Notes under the pieces: model-generated
Databases searched by the model: none
Seen by the model: the letters and a program-made list of their open reading frames with translations, nothing else
What the model was told of the DNA's origin: nothing
Origin: an uncultured Senegalimassilia sp.
Lineage (GTDB): Bacteria; Actinomycetota; Coriobacteriia; Coriobacteriales; Eggerthellaceae
Direction of reading: 5' to 3'
Assembly: GCA_934661765.1 (NCBI GenBank)
Contig: CAKUJT010000019.1
Span: 1-28,538 of the forward strand
Length of the DNA stretch: 28,538 bases
Position numbers and translations under genes: made by a program
In this document: piece by piece, positions 11,076 through 18,257 of the stretch
Layout of the letters: the number at the start of each line of letters is the position of its first letter
Position numbering within the stretch: position 1 is the first letter of the stretch

Positions 11076-12230
11076 ATGAACAGGCACACCATACGCTACG
11101 CCCTTATCCTCGTCGCCGCCCTGGCAGTGGCGGCGCTGGCCGTCGCCCGATTCGACGGCCTATGCTCCATCTTCTCAACCGTTTGGTCCGCTCTTGAGCC
11201 TCTGGCCATCGGCGCCGTGCTGGCATATCTGCTCAACTTCATAGCGGCGGGACTCGAATCCCGATGGTTTCCCCGCTCCACCAACGCGCTGGTGGCGAAA
11301 ACGCGCCGCCCCATCTGCGTCATCTTGGCCATCGCCGCCGTCACCTTGGCGCTTGCGGCGCTGACCACGTTCGTGGGCGGCGAGTTCAAGTCCGTGGGCG
11401 CCGCCATCATCACCGGCATATCGGAAGCCGCCGCCATGGCGTCGCAGGCCATCGCGAACCTTCCCGGCGCGCAAGCCATCCCCCTTCTGGACGACGCAAC
11501 CTGGAACTCTATCGGGCAAAAGGCACTGGACGCCATGGGCGGCACCGACCAGGCGCTGCGTATCGTGGCGCAGACCAGCGGCGAGGTTGCACATCTGACG
11601 CTTTCGATCTTGCTGGGCATGGTGTTCGCGCTGTACCTGCTGCTCGACAAGGACCGCGTGCACGCCGGCGCCATGCGCGCGGCCAGCTTCATCCCCGGCG
11701 AGGACCTGCGCCGCCGCGTGCTGCACGCGTGCGCCATCACCAACGACTGCTTCTCGCGCTTCATCCGCGGACAATGCATCGAGGCCGTTATCTTGGGCGC
11801 CCTGTGCGCCATCGGCGGCACCATCCTGCAATTCCCCTATGCGGCGTCCATCGGCCTTATCGTAGGCGTGTCGTCGCTCATCCCGTTCGCCGGCGCGTGG
11901 ATCGGCGGCATCATGGGAGCCGCGATGATCCTGTCGCAAGATCCTATGCAGGCCCTGCAATTCATCGTGTTTTTGGTGGTTCTCCAGCAAATCGAAGGAC
12001 ACCTCATCTACCCGAACGTGGTGGGACAGTCAGTGGGCCTGCCGAGCATCTGGGTGTTCGTTGCCGTGATCGCGGGCGGGTCGCTGTTCGGCCTTCTGGG
12101 TGTGCTTTTGGGCGTACCCGTCATCTCCACGATCCGAACGCTCGCCATGGAGCACTTCGCGCAAGTTGATGCCGAAAAAGATAGCGAAGATGAAAGCGAC
12201 GCGACGATTCAACCCGCGACGACGGCATAA
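11076..12230 (+). CDS. AI-2E family transporter (PerM/TqsA-like membrane protein)
   Basis: This is a polytopic membrane protein of 384 residues in the AI-2 exporter (UPF0118) superfamily. Members include AI-2 or other small-molecule exporters and Na+/H+ antiporters, so the substrate is open. Two N-terminal hydrophobic segments are followed by a soluble region (about residues 115-170), then LGMVFALYLLLDKDR, FSRFIRGQCIEAVILG and IPFAGAWIGGI. The signature QQIEGHLIYPNVVGQSVGLP and VLLGVPVIS come near the C-terminus. The ATG has AGGA at good spacing. The tail after residue 365 is acidic and disordered-looking. It is the only plus-strand protein gene in the window and stands alone between clpC and the luxR-type gene. 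Confidence 0.9.
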   Translation: MNRHTIRYALILVAALAVAALAVARFDGLCSIFSTVWSALEPLAIGAVLAYLLNFIAAGLESRWFPRSTNALVAKTRRPICVILAIAAVTLALAALTTFVGGEFKSVGAAIITGISEAAAMASQAIANLPGAQAIPLLDDATWNSIGQKALDAMGGTDQALRIVAQTSGEVAHLTLSILLGMVFALYLLLDKDRVHAGAMRAASFIPGEDLRRRVLHACAITNDCFSRFIRGQCIEAVILGALCAIGGTILQFPYAASIGLIVGVSSLIPFAGAWIGGIMGAAMILSQDPMQALQFIVFLVVLQQIEGHLIYPNVVGQSVGLPSIWVFVAVIAGGSLFGLLGVLLGVPVISTIRTLAMEHFAQVDAEKDSEDESDATIQPATTA

Positions 12231-12276
12231 CGTCATCTGCAACGGGACGATTCCCGAACGCATCGGGTTAAACCTA

Positions 12277-12313
12277 ATGGGCCGGCCCCGGAGGAGTTCC
12301 GGGGCCGGCCCAT
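12277..12313. terminator. Strong hairpin between convergent genes
   Basis: A perfect 16-base-pair stem (12277-12292 with 12298-12313) has a 5-base loop. It lies 46 bases after the plus-strand permease gene and 130 bases after the minus-strand luxR-type gene. Neither side carries a real T-run (the minus side has TTAGGTTT), so it may act as a bidirectional transcription barrier or RNA end protector. Confidence 0.65.
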
Positions 12314-12352
12314 CGCGGCATTGCCTCTATTTGCGCCATCCAAGTTTTGGGG
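12311..12352. repeat. Degenerate direct repeat, copy 1
   Basis: CGCGGCATTGCC..TATT....CC.TCCAAGTTTTGGGG closely resembles the stretch at 12376-12417. The shared core is GCGGC.TTGCC..TATT, then CCAAGT..TTGGG at matching spacing. It lies in the gap between the convergent genes. Its function is unknown. Confidence 0.45.
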
Positions 12353-12375
12353 CGCGGGCCAAGCACCGGAGCCCC

Positions 12376-12417
12376 CCTTGCGGCGTTGCCGTTATTGAAA
12401 TCGACCAAGTTTGGGTG
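12376..12417. repeat. Degenerate direct repeat, copy 2
   Basis: This is the second copy of the repeat at 12311-12352, in the same orientation, with one base missing in the CCAAGTTTGGG part. The two together fill most of the 213-base gap between the permease and luxR-type genes. Confidence 0.45.
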
Positions 12418-12443
12418 CAACCCAGGGCCGCCTTCCCCTTTCC

Positions 12444-14168
12444 CTACTCTGCCCGATTGCCCGCAAGGAAGTCGAGCAGCTCTTGCCTGGAGTGCACGTC
12501 GAGCTTTGAATATATGGCCCTCAGATGCGTGCGCACGGTGTTCTTCGAGATGGTCAGGTGCTCGGCGATCCAGTTCGCGCTGCGGCCCTGGGCGAACAGG
12601 TCGAGGATCTCCAGTTCACGTGCAGATAGACCGTACACGGGATTGGAGGGATCGCATAACGAGGTCGCATCTCCCCCATCGTGCGCGGCAACCAAGGGCG
12701 CACCTTCGGCATTTTGCGAAAGAGGGCCGTGCGCACCCCACGTCGCAGCACCGCCGACTGCAGAATCGCCGCCCCCGACCGAAGCCTTCGCCTCCTTACG
12801 AGGCTCGGCCCCTGAAGCGCCGGAAACCGACGCCCCACCGGCCACCGAACCATTCGCCGCCATCGAAGCCGCCGCGCAAGCCTGACATGCGGCGCAAGGA
12901 TCCGCCGAGAGCGCACGCGCCTCTGCCTCGCTATCCACCGAGCGCGCCATAATCCGCTTCAAATCGTTCTCCGGGAACACGTACACCAGCACGAGCACCA
13001 CCAGAAACGCAAGCGCCATGCCCACGCCCATGCGCACAATGCCGTCCACATAATATGGCTGCAGAAAACCGCCGACGGCCCACCCTGCGAGCGAAGCGAC
13101 GAAGTACACGCCTTGGCCGATGCCGAACACCCGCACGGCAGAGAAATCATAGCGAAACGCCATGTATGCCATGAAGCAGGAGAACACCATCCAAAGGCAC
13201 TCCTTGCCCACCGACAAGAACGCGACATCGAAGCCGAAGCAGGAAAGCAGCATCATAGCGATGCCGAGGACGATCAAGCCAGAATACACCCTGCGTGCGC
13301 CACGCACCGTATCCCCATGATTGACCACCGCCACGATGACGATGGCAAGCAGACCCACGCAAAACACGATAAGGGTGCCGGAGCGCGCGAACACATCGGC
13401 ATTGCCGATCATCGACGTGATGCCCTTGCCCACGCCTGCGGTGAACGCGACCAAAGCCGAAGCAGCCACTAGCTTGCGATACATGTGCCGCTCAGGAGAC
13501 CGGCGCGCCATGAGCTCGCCCTCGGTCGGCGCGGCGGAGGGAAACGGATCGGCATCGCCCATGGTGAGCAGCAAAGCCGACACGATCGGCAATGCCGCGA
13601 TGAACAGCAGCCTGAGCTCGGGCGGGATGCCGACGCCGACGTAATACAGAAACGCCGCAAACAAAAGGGAAATGCCGCCGGCGGTGAGCGAGTCGCCCAA
13701 CGAGATGGAGCCGTAGATGCACCCTGCCTTCAAGCACAGCACGGACGTGCCCACCCCCGTGAGCAATGCCGCGATCGCGAAAAACGGGCCGCCGCCCATA
13801 ATCACGGAATAGCCGAGCAAAACAGTGAACAGCGAGGCCATGCATGCACCAGCGATCACGAACGTCCGTCGTTCGAGAAGCCTGGTGGCCCGCCGCCACA
13901 TCGCCGCAGCAGCGAACATGCTGCAGGCGATTCCCGCGGTTGAGAGCAGGTACATCTGCAACACGAACGGCGTTTGGTCGCCGGTTGGGAACATGCGCAT
14001 GATCTCGGTGGAGTTGTAGCACAGCCAAATCCAAGCCCACCACGCGCCGAAACCCAGGAAACGCAGGTACGCCCATTGCTCGGCGATGGGCGTGGGCGCA
14101 GCAAGACCGCTCTTCACGCCTCGATTGCCCACATCCGACCCCACAGGCCTCTCAACGGTATCCCCCAT
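12444..14168 (-). CDS. Membrane-anchored LuxR-family transcriptional regulator
   Basis: This is a 574-residue fusion of a multi-pass membrane domain and a LuxR/NarL-type DNA-binding domain. Roughly residues 30-410 hold about 12 hydrophobic segments in an MFS-like arrangement. A flexible linker follows, with a CAACQAC cysteine motif at 425-431 and a long Ala/Gly/Ser-rich stretch. The HTH occupies about residues 510-574, with LSARELEILDLFAQGRS, then AEHLTISKNTVRTHLRAIYSKL. No response-regulator receiver domain is present. I chose ATG 14168 because AAGGGGGGATC precedes it; an ATG 16 codons earlier has no binding site. Such one-component membrane LuxR regulators are common next to anaerobic oxidoreductase genes in Eggerthellaceae (general knowledge). 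It lies just downstream of the dms-like operon, so it probably controls it. Confidence 0.9.
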   Translation of the reverse strand: MGDTVERPVGSDVGNRGVKSGLAAPTPIAEQWAYLRFLGFGAWWAWIWLCYNSTEIMRMFPTGDQTPFVLQMYLLSTAGIACSMFAAAAMWRRATRLLERRTFVIAGACMASLFTVLLGYSVIMGGGPFFAIAALLTGVGTSVLCLKAGCIYGSISLGDSLTAGGISLLFAAFLYYVGVGIPPELRLLFIAALPIVSALLLTMGDADPFPSAAPTEGELMARRSPERHMYRKLVAASALVAFTAGVGKGITSMIGNADVFARSGTLIVFCVGLLAIVIVAVVNHGDTVRGARRVYSGLIVLGIAMMLLSCFGFDVAFLSVGKECLWMVFSCFMAYMAFRYDFSAVRVFGIGQGVYFVASLAGWAVGGFLQPYYVDGIVRMGVGMALAFLVVLVLVYVFPENDLKRIMARSVDSEAEARALSADPCAACQACAAASMAANGSVAGGASVSGASGAEPRKEAKASVGGGDSAVGGAATWGAHGPLSQNAEGAPLVAAHDGGDATSLCDPSNPVYGLSARELEILDLFAQGRSANWIAEHLTISKNTVRTHLRAIYSKLDVHSRQELLDFLAGNRAE

Positions 14169-14248
14169 GATCCCCCCTTGGTAAAAGCCCCTCCCCAACG
14201 GGACTTCGTCGTTCATTCAGCCCGATGGTATCACATGACCCGGGCCGT

Positions 14249-14291
14249 AAAGCAAAGCGGGCGCCTGGGCTTTTTGGCCCAAGCACCCGCG
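14249..14291 (-). terminator. Intrinsic terminator of the dms-like operon
   Basis: On the minus strand GCGGGTGCTTGGGC pairs with GCCCAGGCGCCCGC around CAAAAA, followed by TTTGCTTT. It lies 23 bases after the napH-like stop and before the luxR-type gene, separating operon and regulator transcripts. Confidence 0.85.
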
Positions 14292-14313
14292 TAAGCGATA
14301 AACCAAGTCGCCC

Positions 14314-15213
14314 TTACTTGAACTCGATCGACGCCGTGGGACAGCGTTTCGCGCATTCGCCGCAACGCGTGCACATGCCCAGCTGGGCGGAAACATCCGT
14401 AGCGTGCAGATCGATATGCTCGGCGCAGGCGACGGTGCAGACATCGCACGCCACCCCCTTCGAGGCGCGCAAGCACGTATCCGCGTTGACATGCGGACGG
14501 AACCTTACGGCGAACCGTCCGAATATGCCGAGCAGGCCCGCCACCGGGCACACGTTCATGCACCACTTGCGGCACAAGACCAGCTCGATGGCAAGCGCGA
14601 CGGGAAACACGAGCACCGATGCGGTCATCTGCTTGTCGACGACGAGATGCCACAACGAGGCGACGCTGCCGAACGTGAGCCCTATCGGGCATACAAGGCA
14701 GAACAACGGAAGCCCCGCGACCAGAGCGCACACGAGCACCGCCACCAGCACCCAGGTTCGGCTATCCTTCGCGATGCCGCGCAGGCTTTCCTTTAGATCG
14801 AACGCGGACGCAACACCCGCGCAAGCCGAACAACCACCTTCGCAGCCCTGATCGGACAAGTTTGCCGGCTTGGGATCTCGCTTGAAGAAACGCCTGATCA
14901 CCGGCGCAGGGCACCCCCATGCGCACCACGCGCGCCCGAACAGGAGCGAAAACGCCAACACCACGCCGGCCGAAATGGCTGCGATCGGGATGAACGACTT
15001 CGCCGCGAACATGGCCTCAAGGCCGCCAAGCGGGCACAACAAGTTGAACTGCCCGACGCCGAACGACGAAGGCGTGCCCAGACCGCAATCGAACGCCAGC
15101 GACGCCAGCACCGCGACGAGCACCGCCGTCAGGGTCACGCGGCGGGCAAGCACCATGCGACGGCCCTGCACACGGCCGCGGCCCTGCACCGTTTCCTTTT
15201 CCTCCATACCCAT
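14314..15213 (-). CDS. NapH-like membrane 4Fe-4S protein
   Basis: This 299-residue polytopic membrane ferredoxin resembles NapH, which passes electrons from quinol toward periplasmic reductases. About four or five hydrophobic segments are visible. The conserved membrane-interface cysteine motifs are WCAWGCP, CLVCPIG and WCMNVCP. The C-terminus holds two ferredoxin-like cysteine groups (CDVCTVAC and CTRCGECAKRCP). An extra CEGGCSAC motif lies in a loop near residue 125. The ATG follows the napG-like stop directly, with GAGG at the right spacing. It is last in the operon. The partner could be the dms-like reductase or an accessory maturation path; the exact electron route is inferred. Confidence 0.85.
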   Translation of the reverse strand: MGMEEKETVQGRGRVQGRRMVLARRVTLTAVLVAVLASLAFDCGLGTPSSFGVGQFNLLCPLGGLEAMFAAKSFIPIAAISAGVVLAFSLLFGRAWCAWGCPAPVIRRFFKRDPKPANLSDQGCEGGCSACAGVASAFDLKESLRGIAKDSRTWVLVAVLVCALVAGLPLFCLVCPIGLTFGSVASLWHLVVDKQMTASVLVFPVALAIELVLCRKWCMNVCPVAGLLGIFGRFAVRFRPHVNADTCLRASKGVACDVCTVACAEHIDLHATDVSAQLGMCTRCGECAKRCPTASIEFK

Positions 15214-15834
15214 CTATGCCTCGACCCCCTCGGCCATCTGCCTTGCCGTCGCCACCCGGATCCCGCGCGCTTCGCCGCCGGAAAACGACGTGTTGACGTT
15301 CGCCGGGCAGATGCGCACGCACTCACCGCATCCGTTGCATTTCGAATCGTCCACGACGGGACGTCGCTCATCGTCGAATGAAAGCGCGCCATACGGGCAG
15401 GCGTCCACGCAGATGCCGCATGAACCGGGCGTCGCAAACGCCAGGCAACGCTCGGGCAAGACCTGCGCGCCGCCGATGCGGCCCTTCTCGGGCGCATACG
15501 GGTCGATGCTGCCGATGGCCTCGGTCGGGCACACCTGCCGGCACAGATCGCAGAACGTGCAGCTGCCGGCGCGGAAATCAAGTGCCGGGGTTCGCACGGC
15601 CAGCACGCCGGCCTCGATGCCAAGAGGGTACAGCACATCGGTCGGGCACACGCTGATGCAACGGTCGCAGCGTATGCAACGCGCCATGAACTCGGCCTCG
15701 TCGGCCGCACCGGGCGGGCGCAACGCATCGCAAGAGGCCGCACAAGGGCGAGCTGCAGCGCCTATGCCGGCACCCACGGCGAGCGCAGCCGCGCCAAGCA
15801 CGAACGCGCGGCGGCTCGGATTCGCTGGTTTCAT
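15214..15834 (-). CDS. NapG-like Tat-exported ferredoxin (four 4Fe-4S)
   Basis: The 206-residue protein has a twin-arginine signal (SRRAFVLGAAALAVG) and four cysteine clusters: CIRCDRCISVCP, CTFCDLCRQVCP, CGICVDACP and CNGCGECVRICP. This matches NapG/MauM-type periplasmic ferredoxins, which pair with NapH. The start at 15834 puts the Tat motif right at the N-terminus and has AAAGGGG upstream; codons before it would lengthen the signal with arginine-rich, non-family sequence. It lies 11 bases after the torD-like stop and directly before napH-like, so the pair is co-expressed. It probably relays electrons outside the membrane between NapH and a reductase. Confidence 0.88.
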   Translation of the reverse strand: MKPANPSRRAFVLGAAALAVGAGIGAAARPCAASCDALRPPGAADEAEFMARCIRCDRCISVCPTDVLYPLGIEAGVLAVRTPALDFRAGSCTFCDLCRQVCPTEAIGSIDPYAPEKGRIGGAQVLPERCLAFATPGSCGICVDACPYGALSFDDERRPVVDDSKCNGCGECVRICPANVNTSFSGGEARGIRVATARQMAEGVEA

Positions 15835-15845
15835 TGCACACCCCT

Positions 15846-16550
15846 TTACGCGGCGAGCAGCGGCAATTCGTCGGACACGCAGGTCAGCGCATCGCATGCC
15901 TGCTCAAGCGCGCCTTGGCACACCTTCAGCATGCCCGTATAGAACGTGGTCTTCGCATACTCTTCCGCCGCTTCCTGAAGCTGTCCGATCCAATTGAGCA
16001 GATGCTGCTCGATGAAACGACGCTGGCGCTTCACGTTCTTGATGGCGTCCATATTCCGTCCATCGCGGATAAGGGCCGCAGCCTTCGCGTTCATATGCGC
16101 CAGATATTCCAGTTCGAAGGAGATGTGGTCCTCCGGTTCGTGCAGGTCGGGGTTGACCTTGAAACCGTCCTGGATGAACCAATCGATCAGCTCATCGCGC
16201 GTGCCGCCCATCATGACGTGCTCCTCGGTGGTGAACACGCTTTCGTACGGCACGGCGGAGCGCCTCTCCTGAGAGAACACGCCTGCCGCCAGGAAGATGC
16301 GCGCGTACTCCACGGCAAGCTGGCTGCGACGATCGCCGGCGCTGAACTTGAAGTATCGGCGCAGAAGGTTGTAGCCGCGGTCGAGCGCCTGATTACCGGT
16401 ATTCTCGGGCCACTGGCCTTCTGCCAGCTCGGCGATGGCCTCCTCGGTCAGCTCCTTGTAAAACACCTGGGAAAGGAACGTGAACGTGTCGACGTTCGCA
16501 TCCAGGAACTCAAGCATCTCCTCGGTGGTGGTTTTCTCGTCCTCGGTCAT
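15846..16550 (-). CDS. TorD/DmsD-family molybdoenzyme chaperone
   Basis: This 234-residue, mostly helical, acidic cytoplasmic protein has the TorD/DmsD layout. A first helical half includes FLSQVFYKELTEEAIAEL. The central motif region EYARIFLAAGVFSQE...AVPYESVFTTEEH matches the family Y.R.F......P.ES.y pattern, and EPEDHISFELEYLAHM is the conserved E-PDH-x-F-E motif. Such chaperones bind the Tat signal of the catalytic subunit and hold it for cofactor insertion. Its client is most likely the dmsA-like protein encoded upstream in this operon. AAGGGGGAA precedes the ATG. A 244-base gap with a large hairpin separates it from the dmsC-like gene. Confidence 0.9.
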   Translation of the reverse strand: MTEDEKTTTEEMLEFLDANVDTFTFLSQVFYKELTEEAIAELAEGQWPENTGNQALDRGYNLLRRYFKFSAGDRRSQLAVEYARIFLAAGVFSQERRSAVPYESVFTTEEHVMMGGTRDELIDWFIQDGFKVNPDLHEPEDHISFELEYLAHMNAKAAALIRDGRNMDAIKNVKRQRRFIEQHLLNWIGQLQEAAEEYAKTTFYTGMLKVCQGALEQACDALTCVSDELPLLAA

Positions 16551-16602
16551 GCTTCCCCCTTTTCACTCAAACGGATAAATAACCATGCTCGTCCATGGTC
16601 CT

Positions 16603-16640
16603 ACCTGCGAAGCTTTACGAACGAGTAAAGACTCGCAGGT
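16603..16640. other. Long interrupted hairpin in the dmsC-torD gap
   Basis: ACCTGCGA (16603-16610) and TCGCAGGT (16633-16640) pair. Inside them CTTTAC and GTAAAG pair around a 6-base loop, with a 2x2 internal mismatch. It has no T-run on either strand, so it is not a simple terminator. It could be an RNA-processing or stability element that sets the level of torD-napGH relative to dmsABC, or a protein-binding site. Confidence 0.6.
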
Positions 16641-16794
16641 CAAACCAACGTCGGCGAGGGTGCCCGCGGCGCCCCGGATCGCCGGGAACCCGAAGGTGAA
16701 GCGTACCTTGATACGCAATTTTTCGAGTTCCCGCGAAGACGAGGCGCCGCGAGCGTCTGCAGCGTCGAATAGCGCTTTCGCCGTCAGGCAAAAG

Positions 16795-17616
16795 CTAGTC
16801 GAGCGGCTGCAGGAAGAAATCGAGCAGCGGAGTGCCCACAAGCCACATCGCCACGCGCAGGGCGATGGCGCACACCACGCCCGCTGCGGTCGCCGCAACG
16901 CCTGCCGCGGTTGCGGACTCGGCCTTCTTCACGGCAAGCGCACCGGCGACAAGCGCGATGACGATGCACGCGAACGTGGCGACGATCCATGCGACGCAAC
17001 CGGACTTGGCGTTGCCCAGCCATGCGCCGGCATAGACGAAGAACGCGATGGAGCATACGGCGGCTACCGCGGAGCAGGCGACCGTCAGGATGCCGGCAAA
17101 ACCCACAGATGCGACCTCGTCCTTCGCAACGGCCTTGAGCAGCAGGTTCAGACCCGCGCCGGCAACGGCAGCCGTGGCCCAGTACGACAGGGGCAAGGCA
17201 ATGGTCATCCACGCCTGACGAGCCTCCATCATGTAGGAATAGCCGCACATGAACGGGAAGATGATGGCGATGACCATCGTCACGACGCCGACGATCCTCG
17301 TGCCGGATTCACCGGACTTACGCACGAGCATAATCAGGTAGATCAGAGCCAGCACGATCAGCACGCCGATAAGGGCGGCCTCGACGAAGATGCCGGACGT
17401 GGGATGGTTGAGCGCCTCGAAGATGCGGTCGATGTGCTTAAGATGCGTCACCGAGGCGATGCCGCCCACGGCCAGAAGCACGATCGCCACGATCGTCTCG
17501 ACCTTCGTGGGCAGCGGGCTTTTCCTCGCCAGGGCGCCCATCATGGACGTCGCGAACAGCCAGGCGCCCGCACCGCTGATAACGGTGAACAAAACCAGGG
17601 ACCATTGGGCTTCCAT
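16795..17616 (-). CDS. DmsC-like membrane anchor subunit
   Basis: This 273-residue protein is almost wholly hydrophobic, with about eight transmembrane segments, and fits the DmsC family. It would anchor the DmsAB-like dimer and oxidise menaquinol. Visible features are the N-terminal EAQWSLVLFTVISGAGAWLF, a charged loop with HLKHIDRIFEALNHPTSG, and the segment ending YMMEARQAWMT. The ATG shares one base with the dmsB-like stop (TAATG), showing translational coupling. It ends 244 bases before the torD-like gene, so stoichiometry may differ across that gap. Confidence 0.88.
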   Translation of the reverse strand: MEAQWSLVLFTVISGAGAWLFATSMMGALARKSPLPTKVETIVAIVLLAVGGIASVTHLKHIDRIFEALNHPTSGIFVEAALIGVLIVLALIYLIMLVRKSGESGTRIVGVVTMVIAIIFPFMCGYSYMMEARQAWMTIALPLSYWATAAVAGAGLNLLLKAVAKDEVASVGFAGILTVACSAVAAVCSIAFFVYAGAWLGNAKSGCVAWIVATFACIVIALVAGALAVKKAESATAAGVAATAAGVVCAIALRVAMWLVGTPLLDFFLQPLD

Positions 17617-18257
17617 TAGTCGACGCTCCCTTCAGTGGTCATGTACTTCGACGTGGTCTGATGCACGTCCTCCCCTGCCCACTTCGCGATCTTCGGGGAA
17701 AGGATGTAGGCGGAGATGGGGCCGTTGCCCACGTCGGGCAGATGATGGATGGACTCGGCCGGATACTTCGCCAGCTCTTTCGAGACATCGGAGTTCGGGT
17801 CGTCCAGATCGCCGTAGAAACGCGCCGTGCCGCAGCAGTTCTTCACGCACGCGGGCTTCTCGCCGGCGCTGGTCAGATGGCTGCACATGGTGCACTTCTC
17901 GACGACCTTCTGCTCCTTGTTCCAGGAACGCACGCCGTAAGGGCACGCCATCATGCAGTAACGGCAGCCGATGCACTTCGACTTGTCGACGAGCACCTTG
18001 CCCGTCTCCTCGTCGCGATAGCTGGCGCCGGTCGGGCACACGTGCACGCACGGGGCGCCTTCGCACTGCTGGCACTGCACGGGAAGCCAGTACGTCTGCA
18101 CATCGGGGAACACGCCGGCGGGCTCGATCTGCAGCACCTTGTTCCAGCGCTCGCCCATCGCGATATCGTTCTCCATCTTGCACGCCACCTCGCAGCTATA
18201 GCAGCCGATGCAGCGATCAAGGTTCACTACCAAGCAATTACGCGCCATAGACGGCAT
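17616..18257 (-). CDS. DmsB-like four-cluster ferredoxin subunit
   Basis: This is the electron-transfer subunit of a DMSO-reductase-family enzyme, 213 residues. Four cysteine groups are visible: CIGCYSCEVACK, CQQCEGAPCVHVCP, CIGCRYCMMACPYGVR and CTMC...CVKNCC. That is the DmsB pattern for four 4Fe-4S clusters linking the membrane anchor to the molybdenum subunit. The start at 18257 (MPSMARN) has GGAGGGGG at the best spacing; the ATG at 18248 is an alternative. Either start overlaps the end of the dmsA-like gene, so the two are translated together. It has no own signal and is expected to be exported bound to the catalytic subunit. Confidence 0.93.
   Translation of the reverse strand: MPSMARNCLVVNLDRCIGCYSCEVACKMENDIAMGERWNKVLQIEPAGVFPDVQTYWLPVQCQQCEGAPCVHVCPTGASYRDEETGKVLVDKSKCIGCRYCMMACPYGVRSWNKEQKVVEKCTMCSHLTSAGEKPACVKNCCGTARFYGDLDDPNSDVSKELAKYPAESIHHLPDVGNGPISAYILSPKIAKWAGEDVHQTTSKYMTTEGSVD

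Noticed and set aside
14169..14216. Earlier ATG (14216) for the LuxR-type regulator
   Set aside because: No ribosome binding site precedes it, while AAGGGGGG stands right before the ATG at 14168.
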